Under the pieces are notes generated by a model. The model saw nothing but the letters and a program-made list of their open reading frames with translations. It did not search any database and had not been told where the DNA came from. Position numbers and translations under genes: made by a program. Shown here in pieces: positions 1 through 10,681 of a stretch of 64,000 nucleotides of DNA. The DNA comes from Adiantum capillus-veneris (taxonomy: Eukaryota > Streptophyta > Polypodiopsida > Polypodiales > Pteridaceae): NCBI GenBank assembly GCA_014529385.2, contig CM043944.1, forward strand, positions 171,059,240 to 171,123,239, read 5' to 3'. The first letter of the stretch is position 1. Each line of letters opens with the position of its first letter.

Positions 1-1007
1 AGTAAAGATGTTGTCAAGGATACTGCGTTCCTTGACAAAACCTGTCTGAGTCCCATGTATAAGGCTCTCTAGAAGTGGTTGAATCCTCAAACTCAGAGCC
101 TTGGCAAGAATTTTGTAGGCTGAGTTGAGGATGGTGATGGGGCGCCACTTTCGAATCTCATCCATGGAGCCACCCTACTTGGGAATGAGGTAGATTAGGC
201 CCTCGCTCATGCTGTCAAGCATCACTCCTGTGTGCAAAATGTACTGAAAAGCACTACAAAGATCTAGGCCAAGCAAGTCCCAGTACTCCAAGAAAAAGCT
301 GGGAGTCAACCCATCCTCACCTGGAGAGCTACCACGAGGGAGGGCCCTAAGAGCCGTGTCCTCAAGCTGAAGTGGCATCTCAAGCCTCTGGCGCATCTCC
401 TCTGTCACAAGACATGGCATCTGTGCCCAAACCTACTTCCTGCATGCATCTTGCCACTCTGACTGAGGCTCAGCCGCCTACAGTAACTCACGGTAAAAGT
501 CAGTAGCAACTGCACGCATATCCTCGAGCTCACAAGCAACTGACCCATCGGGCCTTCTCAACTGAATGACCTTGGCATGCGAGTGTCGAGGTCCCACTGT
601 CTCAAAAAAAGCACCAGTCACTTTGTCACCCACCTGAGTCCACTGAGATGCCTGTCGGTGAAAGGCAAACTCATGACGCCTCTCCTCTCTGCTAGCAAGC
701 TCCTGTCGAGCCTGTTGTAACTGTTCCTCCAACCGTGGACTGTCTGGATGCTGCTCCTGCATCCTCTGTAGTGAAGCAATGCCTCGTCTGAGATGTTGCT
801 CCGCCTCTCTCATTGCAGCCCGGCGAGCCAGAGACTCCTAAAGAAAAAAGTGGCTAAGCTGAGCTAGGCCTGAGGCCACTCTATCTGCAGGTGAAACCTG
901 GCTGTCCATGCCCTCTGTCCAGAGAGCCTCTACCCTCTCTCTGAGTGATGAGTACAACAAGACCCTCTCTGGGATGCAAAGCATCGTACTCCCACTCCTC
1001 TGCCTGT
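1..1007 (-). pseudogene. LINE A ORF2 fragment: linker and start of reverse transcriptase
   Basis: Read on the minus strand, 478-813 encodes the linker typical of plant L1-type ORF2 (W.QVGDKVTGAFFE, then RPDGSV and FYREL). 175-420 encodes the RT entry block (SPGEDGLTPSFFLEYW, ending GLIYLIPK). After an in-frame stop at 175-177 it continues as RKWRPITIL, AYKILAKAL and QTGFVKERSILDNI at the window edge. The catalytic Y/F-x-D-D block lies outside the window. A second stop at 838-840 (FFL*ES) breaks the frame. The product would copy LINE RNA at the nicked target site. The Ty3 LTR starts at 1008, and the frame continues into the endonuclease on the LTR's far side. This is one piece of a longer LINE running to about 21056. 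The family call is firm; the clade (L1-like) is inferred. Confidence 0.85.
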
Positions 1008-1266
1008 TGAGGCGGTCCGGGGTGGGCAACAAGAAGAGCAACCTCTAGACACCCTTCAAGGCTCCTGTGCTGCTCAATGGGGCTGGGGCACAACACAACA
1101 CAAACCAAAACAACAAACCCACAGCCAAATCCCAACTACACAAGGGGCACCACCTAGTTTAAGAGCGAACTAGGACGCAAAAGAGGAGAATCGTTAGAGC
1201 AACCCACAAACAAGCAAGGAATTTACACTAACCCTAACACCAATGGAACACTCTCACACACTAAAA

Positions 1267-1268
<2 letters not shown>

Positions 1269-1329
<61 letters not shown>
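1269..1329. repeat. (GA)n microsatellite in LTR
   Basis: About 30 GA units. The matching run in the other LTR (10627-10679) is shorter, so it has changed length since the copies separated. Confidence 0.95.
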
Positions 1330-1332
<3 letters not shown>

Positions 1333-1830
1333 TGTACAACTTAGCTTCAACTTTATATTTTGCACAAAAAGGAACTTAGAGCTTGTGGAATCAAGTGACA
1401 AGATTTGGTTATAGCATCACTAGCACATTGTCTTAGGGTTATGGGAGCCCTCTCACCATCCATCCTCTTACAATGGTAGCCAAACAATAGCCAATGAATC
1501 ACAAGCAACAAAACAACAACCTTCAATGAAACAAGTCACCTTATGAAGCTGAATGAGTTTGCCAAGCCAAATTGGAGGAGAAACGTGAGCCTTTGGACAT
1601 GAATTGAACCCAAAACTACCAATTCATTGATGTTGGGGTAGATACAACAATGGTAGGAATAATATCTTCTACTCGCACTCACTCAAACTAGCTCAAGCTT
1701 TTCTATGCACCAAGGTGATGGTGTATAGAAAGCTTACTCTCTCTTTACAACCAAGATAGAACTGGCGTGTGGTACGCTCAATCTAGTGTGCAATGGTATA
1801 GTGATGTCTTTTACAAGGAGGAATGGGTTC

Positions 1831-1840
1831 TATTTATAGG
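1831..1840 (-). promoter_or_regulatory. Probable LTR TATA box
   Basis: On the minus strand this reads CCTATAAATA, in the orientation of gag-pol. The matching site in the right (5') LTR, at 11180-11189, would be the one that drives the element. No transcript evidence is available. Confidence 0.5.
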
Positions 1841-3643
1841 TTTTAGAAACCTTGATTAGGATTAAGCCTAATCAATTTTATTAGGAAAGATCAAGGATTA
1901 TGAATTTTTATGAATTTCAAATGAGAATGGGGTCTCTCTTTTCTCTTGAGTCACATGGATGTGGGCTCAAGTAAGAGAATTATTGATGTGGTGAAAGGAG
2001 AGAAACTTCCATGGGAGTGAGTGAATTTGGTTTACTTGTGCGGTTGCCTACTCCATATGTTGATAGTGTGGGTGCATTTTTACAAGAGAAGTTAGTTGTT
2101 AGTGGTAATAATCACTAGAATTGTTAGTGATATATTTACAATGGGTAGGATGAGTTGATTTGATGAAGGAAGAGGGGTGAATTAAAAGAGAATCATTGAG
2201 ATGGTGAAGCTTTGAAGAAGCTTGAACTCACCCTTGTGTAGATTGTGGAAAAAATGATCGCTGGTCTTCTTCTTCTTCTTCGCTTCTTTACGCCGCCGCC
2301 ACGGTTGACCACCACGTTGAAAAGAGGATTTGTTGATGAAAAATCCTCAATTTGCAGAAGTTATCATGGTTAAGATGCTGAATTTTAGATATTTTTAGGA
2401 GAGGTAAATGAAATTGTAACATAGAAGCAATAGAGAGAGACATGGAGAGGGTGTATGTATGTAGAGGTTCATAAAAGAACTATAGGGATGAGAGAGAAGG
2501 GTAATGGTGAAGAGGGTGGGAGAAGCCATGGAAACTGCAGGTTTGAGTGAGGGAAGGAGGGGGAGGGATGTGTAAGAGTGAGTAGGTGTGTGGAAGGGTG
2601 AGAGAAGACTAAGGGCTACTTGTGAGAAAAGTGGGCAGACTGGGGTCCACTCAAAAAATCATAACTCACCGCTGGTAGCTCCAAAAATCATGAAAAACTT
2701 TGAGGTGATTATTCAAAGCATGGGCTACATTTTCTCTTTTGACCACTGCTGCAAATTCGGAGTGGAGATAGGTGCCAAAATTCTCACCAAAAAGCCTGTT
2801 TTTAATGCCTGCAAAAGTCTTTTAGTGGCCCCCTCCTTTGTTGAATTTGTACAATGCATTCAAGAGTGAGCCCCTCCTTTGTCATATTATAATACAAAGC
2901 ATCCAAGTTGCCCTTGACCCATGCATGGAGGAGGATTATTGGTGAATAAGAAATATATACATGGTGGGACTAGTGTATAGACTATTCATGGACTTTAGCT
3001 CAATGAGCACATGGTGTTAGAATAATGAGTAAAAATAATAATAAAAATATGGAGGAGTTATGGATATGGAAAGATATTGGAATCATATGATATGGTCCCT
3101 CCTTGAATAATTATGGGTGAAAGAGAAAAAGGTATGCAAGTAAATAATATAATAAAAGTAACCAATGAGTAGAAATCAATTTTTTGTTTTCACGAGGGTG
3201 AGGGTGAAAATGTGGGAGTGATTTGTATAAAGGAAAAATATGAGGTTAGAGTATGTACATATTGGCAAAAAATATAATTATGATGTAAGAGAATGAAAGA
3301 AGGTGTACATAGGTTTAATAAAACACACGCCTAAGTAGAAATATTTAAATAAAATACCAAAATAATTATAAAAAATCCCTATATTTAGGCCATATATACA
3401 ATGAAATATTTACACACAAAGAGGCCATAATATACTTTTATTTTTTTATTTTTTTTATTTTTTTGGCTCAACTAGCCCAGTGACTAGCTAGCTGAGGGTT
3501 TTTAAGAAGATATGGGAAAAGCCCCCTAACTCACGCATGCCTATGTACAGTGAAATGGTAGGGATAGCCATAGTGTTTGGGTGAATTTGGTAGGGTGGAG
3601 TAACTTACTAAGGCAATTATGGAGAGCTGAACAACGGCTATCA

Positions 3644-4405
3644 CTGTCTGCCACTGAGGATCACTGGTGCATGGTCCGAGAAGGATGTCCCTGCCAGGAT
3701 GCCCACTGATCCCCCCAAGTCACTGAAGTGGTCACTAGTGTAGAAGCGATCTATCCGCGATAGATTCACTCCTCCCACTCTGCGGTCCGATCTAGAGAAG
3801 GCAAGACTGTCTGAGGACCTCACAAAACCAGAGTGCCGCCATGTATCCGAGACCCTCAAAGTCATACACAACCTCTCCCAAGCTGCCAACTCGACTCCAT
3901 GCACAGTAGCATGGCTGCCACCAATCCTGTCAGAAGGGTCCTCCAACATGTTGAAGTCCCCTCCTATACACCAATGGTCGGCCTGCGGCAAAGAATCAAC
4001 AATCTGTGACCAAAACTCTGCATGAGCACTTGCCACATTGGGCACATAGATGTTCAGGAAACCCACAAGGCCACCCTGAACCTGCATAGTAATCCAATGA
4101 GCCTTGCCTGGCACAATAATCCCTCTGCCCACAATGGCCTGCTGCAATGAGTCCGCAATAGTCATACATACCCCACCCTGGATGCCTCCAGGTCCAAAAG
4201 CAGCTGACCAAAAGGTATCATATCGTCCACGCGAAATCCGACCACATCGCCGAATGCGGCTCTCACACAGATGGTGCTCTTGAAGCATAAGGAGATCAAT
4301 CTCTCCTCCCACAAGGCAACGCTGAAGCTCCTGACGCAATCGGCCCCGCTGTCGCTGAAACTAGAGCCCACCTAGTCCTTGCACGTTCCATGAGACGATC
4401 CTCAT
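3644..4405 (-). pseudogene. LINE A ORF2 endonuclease (APE type), full-length copy
   Basis: The minus strand starts at 4405 with MRIVSWNVQGLGG, the usual first residues of plant LINE ORF2. An in-frame stop follows at 4361-4363. Then come LLMLQEHHL (metal-binding Glu block), GGDFNMLEDPSDR (the Asp/Asn block), IDRFYTSD and SFSDHAPVIL (the catalytic Asp-His block). The domain would nick target DNA to prime reverse transcription. It lies directly between the Ty3 integrase end and the left LTR, and its ATG overlaps the integrase stop (ATGA). Its C-terminal half is repeated at 12985-13321 with only a few differences and a 2-bp indel. Confidence 0.85.
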
Positions 4406-6036
4406 GGGGAGTGAGAGAGAACAGATACCACCGCAGCAGCAAGATGGCTATCTTCAAGGCTGGCTTGGCTGGCTATCTTTTCCAATGAGAGTGCTTCAGA
4501 GTCCTTGACGAGATCTTCATTGTTTGACCCCTCAGAATTTTGGCTGGAGTTACACTCATGCTTCATGTAACAATACTTATATGAGACAGTGGCCTTTGGA
4601 CAGATCTTTGGTAGATCCTTTGGTAGAAGGCAACTCAAATAGGGCTTCAAGCGATACCCGTTTACCTTCCTGGAGTGCTCTTTACCATTCAAGTCCATAA
4701 GCTGATAGTAATTAGAATTGAAAGCCTTCTTCACTATGTATGGCCCTTGCCATCTAGTTTCAAACTTGGCATCAAAACGATTGTCAAGTCGATTGTCATA
4801 CCTTAGCACAAGCTCTCCTTCCTTGATGCCTTTGTCCTTCAGTTTCTTGTCGTGCGTTTCTTTCGCTTGTGTGGCTTTCCTCTTGTAGCACTCATATGCT
4901 GCTTCTCTTTTCCACTCAAGCTCCACTAATGTAAGAAGTTGATCCATCCATACCTCTTGATCATCTTGTGCTCCTTTGCCATGAAGTCGCATTGTTGGAA
5001 TGTTGAGCTCGATAGGCTGCAAAGCCTCTTGACCATAGACCAAGTGAAATGGTGTGAACTCCGTGGCTTCCCTATATGTGGTTCGATATGCCCACAAGGC
5101 ACCATCCAAGAAGTCATCCCATAATTTTGTCTTGTTTTGCACCATCTTTCTAATGATTCCTGCAATGACACCATTAGCCTTTTCCACCAAACCATTTGAT
5201 TATGGGTAGTATGGTGTGCTATGACAATGTAGAATGTGAAGCTCTTCACAAACTTCTGTGAGCAAGCCCTTCCTAAACCTTGGACCATTATCAGAAACAA
5301 TCTCCAAAGGTGTGCCAAATCTGCAACAAATGTGATTGTACACAAACTTGCTAACTGTCCTCTCATTCACTCTTGCCACACTTTGAGCTTCCACCCACCT
5401 AGTCATATAGTCTACAACCACTAGAATGTAGAGTTTACCATTTTTTGTCCTAGGCAGAGGACCCATAGCATCAATGCCCCACTTTTCAAAGGGTCCATTT
5501 GCAAGAACTATTTGCCTCGGGCCATGCACCAACCTTCTATTTCCATTTATCTGACAATTGTGACAGTTTTTACACCAATGTTGAACATCCACATGCAAGC
5601 TTGGCCAAACATACCCCGCAAGCAAAATCTTCTTCACAGTTGATTCTTGGGCAAAATGACCACCACATGCCTCTTCATGCAAACCTTTTAGAATGGTTGG
5701 AATTTCCTCGATAGTTGGTACTCTTCTGCACACTTGATCCTTCCCTCTTTGATAGAGGGAGCCTTCTAGGAAGAGATAGAAACTTGCCTTCTTCATGAGT
5801 CTCCTCTTCTGAGCCTTCGTGAAGTCTTGTGGAAACTCGCCCTCCAAAATGTAGCCAATAATGGGAGCCAATGACTCCAATCCCTGGTATCTCGGTTGCT
5901 TGACAGCTGCTGCCACCATGATGAGCTGCACTTCTCTCTCAACACATGTAACTGCTTGTTGTGCAAGTAAATCGGCATCTTCATTTTGTTTCCTCGGAAT
6001 ATGATATAGTTTCACTTCTTCAAACTGATTAAACAT
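4402..6036 (-). pseudogene. Ty3 integrase region
   Basis: Minus strand. The H2C2 zinc-binding domain is visible (GGHFAQES ... WCKNCHNCQ), then the catalytic core with Asp in WGIDAMGPL, Asp in IVSDNGPRF and Glu in NGLVEKANG. A C-terminal part follows with RWQGPYIVKK and NGYRLKPYL, so D, D and E are all present. A TAA at 5200-5202 replaces the usual Gln of TPYYPQ. Upstream, after the stop at 6097-6099, the frame holds the end of the second RNase H (VKLYHIPRKQNEDADLLA). The last residues run into the start codon of the LINE endonuclease, so the true C-terminus is uncertain. Confidence 0.85.
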
Positions 6037-6096
6037 CCTACGAATGGCATGAACTTTTGTCCTTAAGCTTTCATTCTTGCATGCCCAAATGCCTAA

Positions 6097-9000
6097 AATC
6101 TATTTAACAATGAGAAGTGCATCTCCCTTTACCATGAGACGTTTTATCCCTTGGCCAATGCACATCTTCAAACCATGAAGTAGTGTGTCGTATTCTGCTT
6201 CATTGTTGCTAGTTGAACCTGGTAGATTGACCTTCTCTTTCATGACCACCTCTCCACTTGGGTTGAGCAACACTAGCCCTCCCCTTGCTTTCCCTGTGGC
6301 TCGTCGAAAAGCTCCATCAAAGAACAAGGTAAAAGCATTGGGAATACTTTTTGGTGGTGGCAATGGTAGAGTCTTTACTTGAGGCACCTTAATTTCCTTC
6401 TCATGTACCCTATAAGTGATAATCCCTGCCAATTGTGCACGCACACTATCTTCTACCTTGAAAGAGTATTGGAACTCTTGCAACTCCATAATCCACTTTG
6501 AGATCCTAGTACTAAGATTCATTTGAGATGACACCCAAGGGAACAAATTTTCTGCAGTGAGAATTACAAAAGGTTTTGGTAGCAGGTAGGATCTAAACTT
6601 TCTCACCGCAAACATGAGAGAAAGCATCATAAGTTCTGCTTCTGTGTAGTCTCTCTCCAAAGCATTCATGACCCTACTAGCAAAGTAGATGGGTCGCATC
6701 CTTGTACTGTGGGGATCTTGTTGTAGCAACACAACACCAATTGTTTCCCTTCCAACACTAGAGCTAACAAAGAATATGTACTCCCAACAAGGAGGCATGA
6801 GTGTTGGTAGCTCTGACAAAATGACTTTAATGTTACAAAAATACTCTTCAAGCTCATCAGACCATGCAAATTCTACTTGTTGTGTCAACTTTTGCAAAGG
6901 ATGAAGCAACTCCAAGGCTAAGTGAATGAAGCGTGACATATACTTCACCTTCTGAATGAAAGAGATGACCTCCTTAAGACTCTTCGGTGATGGGAGCTCA
7001 ATAAGAGCCTTTGCCTTTGAAGGATCCACCTCAATTCCTTTATAGGAAACCTTGTTACCGAGCAAGATCACTTCATCCTCACCTATGTGGCACTTGTCGG
7101 GGTTGAGTTGACCTCCCATGTCGTAGAGCTTCTTTAAACCTTCTTCTACCCTTTGTAGATGCAATGATTTTGAGCTATAAATGCAGAAATCATCAATGAA
7201 CACCCTAATTGACTTTCCAAAGAATGCTTGAAACACCATGTTCATGAAACGTTGGAATGTTGCAGGAGCATTTGTCAGACCAAATGGCATGACTCTAAAA
7301 GCATAACAACCCCAAGGAGTGATAAAGGTTGTTTTCAATTGATCTTCCAATGCGATACCTATTTGAAAGTAGCCTGAGTAGCCATCACACACAATGTACT
7401 TCTCATGACCAGCTACCTCATTTAGTATCTCATCCTGAAATGGGAGGGGAAAGTGATCTCTTTTTGTTGCCTCATTGAGTGGACGGTAATCCACACACAC
7501 CCTCCACTTTCCGTTTTTCTTAGGAGTGACAACAACGGGAGAGACCCACTCTGAATTCTCCACTGGATAAATGAAACCTGCTGCTAGAAGCTTTCTTACC
7601 TCCTTGAGTAAAGCCTGCTCCTTGATGACTCCTAGACTTCGTAGCTTCTGAGCCTTAGGTGTGGCCTCTGGCTTCAACTCAATTTTGTGTTGAACAACAT
7701 CTACTCCACGCACATCGGTGTAGTCTTTAGCAAAAAGCCTAGGAAATTTCCTTAGCACACATTTGAACTCCTCTCTTTCATCCTTTGTAAGTGTTGTAGA
7801 TAGCATACCTTCTAGCATTCTTTCATCTTCCACTTTTTGGTTCTCTTGGGAACCTACCTCCTCCAAACCTTGACAAGAGGTCTCTTGGTTGGTTGGCTTA
7901 AACCTTACCCCCATGACTTCAATGGAAGACTCCTCTTTAGTAATGCTGCCGCTACTTTCTTCTTCTGAAGTGTTATCGGTCCAACCTTCTTCCGTCTCAC
8001 TTTGAGATGATTCTTCATGGAGCTCCTCTTGGCGTTGCTCCTTCATGTCAAAGACAACCTTCTTATGATTTTCGTTCCTGCAAATTAGCTTTCCACTCTC
8101 CCAATCTTGCAAAGCTCGCATTTTCATTAGCCATGGTCTCCCTAGGATAAATGGGTAACCATTTCCTTTGGTAGACATGACATAGAAATCCACTGCCTTC
8201 TTAATGCCAAAGGCCTCCACAAAAACATTTTTACAAATGCCTACGCACCTAGCCTTGCTATTGTTTGCCATCTTGACCTTAATTTCAGGTGTCTCATGGA
8301 TGTGCATGCCTAGTTTTTGCATGAGTCCCTCTGTCATGATGCAAATTTGTGCACCCCCATCCACTAGACCTTTCCTAACCAATCTCCCTTTTATGTAACA
8401 ATCTAGCACAGGTGTAATGTCCTCATTCATTTCATCTTGTGTAATTTTTACAACAGGCACACTCTCTTTTACCTTTCTCCTAGTGCTAACCGCCCTTGTT
8501 AAATCCCTCCTAACTTGTGGACATAATGCAAGAAATTGAGGCCATGAGATATTAGGACCCTTACCTCTCATGTCTTCCAACAGGTTGTATGGAGCCATTC
8601 CATGTCCAAGAGGAAAGTCTTGGAGGTTGATACGACATCGAGTCCTCTTAGCTTCCTTGGTCTCCTTTGCCTTCTTTTGTCGTCCATGGTCACTTTGTGA
8701 TGTAACTCCTTCTTTCTCCTTACCTATCCCTCTGCCATGCTTAATGCCATATGCTTCCATGTCAACATCTCTTGAATTTGTCACCACTACCACATGCACG
8801 TTTGGGTCTGGCAAAGGTGGAACTCCTTCCACTCCTTGTGGAGGTGGTCTTGCTCCATTTGGCCTTTGTATAAGCCGTGGTTGCTGACTAGTTCCTTCAC
8901 CTGCATTCATCACTGGGTAATTCAAGTTAGGTCTCCCTAGCTCCCCACGGGGCCAAGGACAATTATACATTCCATGTCCAAACTCACCGCAATTCCAACA

Positions 9001-9123
9001 TTGCAAGACTCTCCTAGGTCGTGGGTCTCGCTCTTCAGACTTCTTTGCTTGTCCCTTTGGACCTACAACTTGTGCAAGGTGAATTGACAAGCTGCTTAAA
9101 GATTCATTTAACTTCTCAATCAC
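6097..9123 (-). pseudogene. Ty3 polyprotein: CCHC, protease, reverse transcriptase, RNase H, second RNase H
   Basis: About 1007 codons are open from 9123. In order: zinc knuckle CWNCGEFGHGMYNC (residues 42-55); protease with DGGA at 255-258 and FILGRPWL later; RT with KNGKWRVCVDYRPLN, MPFGLTNAPATFQ and FIDD at 642-645; a Ty3-type RNase H; and an archaeal-type RNase H (FFDGAF near 936, SNNEAEY). Two RNase H domains are the mark of the plant Tat lineage, which supports that placement. The frame ends at a TAG (6097-6099) inside the second RNase H. Only this and the other two nonsense codons (9409-9411 and 5200-5202) interrupt the whole gag-pol frame, so inactivation may be fairly recent. Confidence 0.9.
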
Positions 9124-9813
9124 TTCCGCCGTTACCTCAGAAAGCTCCTTAGATGTTGATGCTTGTGACTTACCTTTGGGTCTAAGACCTTCTATTGGAA
9201 CCTCCCCCCTTAAGCACTTGAGTTTCCTATATTTCTCAGCAGCCCTAGTTTCAGCTGCATCAAAGGTAGCAGGTGCACCCGCCTCAACTTTTACCTTAAG
9301 GTCAGGAAAGAGTCCGGCTATGAACCTCTCCTTCTTTAGAAATTCTGCACCATCACCAGGGTTAGCAACATTTCGTATCCATAGAGCCCAAAGACGTAGG
9401 AACTCTTGCTTCTACAAGTAGTAGTCATCTAAGTCTTTTTGCTTATGAGAAACAACGTCTTGCCATAATTTCTGAGTGTTTTGGGGATCAAAGAGATATT
9501 TTTTGAAACGATTCAAAACTTCCGTGTAATTCCCTTTAACTTCCTCAGGCAAAGAGTCAAACCAAGTGCTAGCATCTTTCCTAAGGACCACCTCAAACAT
9601 TTCTATACGTTCTTGATCAGTTACTATCCTCTTGATACGGCAAGACATCTTGAAATTCGCTAGAAATAATTCTGCATCCTCTCCAGGCTCTCCAAAGAAA
9701 AGAGGATATCCAGACATTTGGCGTTGGCTCTCCATTGAATTGATTTCAAAGTGACGCGTTTTTGTTTTTTCTTTCTTTAAAATATTTACACAATAATATT
9801 TTCTAAATTGCAA
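9124..9813 (-). pseudogene. Ty3 gag capsid region
   Basis: Minus strand. A likely start is the Met of MESQRQMSGYPLFFGEPGED at about 9733; the open frame reaches up to 9813. The retrotransposon gag core is recognisable (DASTWFDSLP, NYTEVLNRFKKYLFD, LWQDVVSHKQ). A TAG at 9409-9411 interrupts it, and the same frame continues (KQEFLRLWALWIR, ERFIAGLFPDLK, AAEKYRKLK) straight into the zinc knuckle and protease. Gag and pol therefore appear to be one frame, as in many plant Ty3 elements. It would form the virus-like particle. Confidence 0.8.
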
Positions 9814-10364
9814 TCTATTCTACAACAAAATAAAAATATTCACATCAAATGACCTATGATAATCAATAAGAGGTACAATGACAGGGTTTGGTGACGCGAG
9901 AATTTCTTACTCTTTGGGCACCAAACATGAATACCATACGTTGTTGAAAATGGATTTTTCTACTAATTGCAATGTTTACTCTAATGTGTGGAGTGAAATG
10001 AAAGGGAAAAACCTATATTCCTGGGCCATTATCCATGGTCTATGCATGACCTAATTCTTAAAACAAAACAAAAATATAGACGTCCAAACTAAGGTCTTAC
10101 CTAATGAGAGGCAAAATAAAAGGATTTACTGATGCAAGGATTTACTGATGCGTTTATCTCTACCAACCTAAGAGGACCTAAAATTATACGAATTACTCGC
10201 TGAAATTGCAACTTAGTACTAACAATTATGTGTACCTTTTGCCTTGCAATGGGAATGAAGGGATCATACAAATTCTCGTGATTCATGCAAGCTACTTGAT
10301 TATGCTAAAGGTTGAGCCTTCACAAAACATACACAAGCCTGTTCCTCAGTGGGGGCACCAAAAT
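9814..10364 (-). other. Untranslated leader of the Ty3 element with primer-binding site
   Basis: This lies between the right LTR and gag. The primer-binding site is at 10341-10361; on the minus strand it reads TTGGTGCCCCCACTGAGGAA, two to three bases after the LTR end. It would pair with a tRNA ending in GGCACCA; I cannot name the tRNA. The small nested element at 22621-26110 has a very similar site. A 16-bp direct repeat (aggatttactgatgca) occurs at about 10119-10150. No gene is seen. Confidence 0.65.
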
Positions 10365-10623
10365 TGAGGCGGTCCGGGGCTGGCAACAAGAAGAGCAACC
10401 TCTAGACACCCTTCAAGGCTCCCGTGCTGCTCAATGGGGCTGGGGCACAACACAACACAAACCAAACCAACAAACCCACAACCAAATCCCAACTACACAA
10501 GGGGCACCACCTAGTTTAAGAGCGAACTAGGACGCAAAAGAGGAGAATCGTTAGAGCAACCCACAAACAAGCAAGGAATTTACACTAACCCTAACACCAA
10601 TGGAACACTCTCACACACTAAAA

Positions 10624-10681
<58 letters not shown>

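Larger units (their letters stand above)
1008..3643 (-). repeat. Left LTR (element 3' side) of the Ty3 element
   Basis: This 2636-bp copy is nearly identical to 10365-12984, with scattered substitutions and small indels. It contains a (GA)n run, a minus-strand TATA box and an AT-rich stretch around 3430-3460. An open frame on the plus strand (2588-2869), antisense to the element, is also present in the other LTR. I see no known domain in it and do not call it a gene. On both outer sides this LTR is flanked by LINE A sequence, as a solo LTR would be. Confidence 0.85.
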
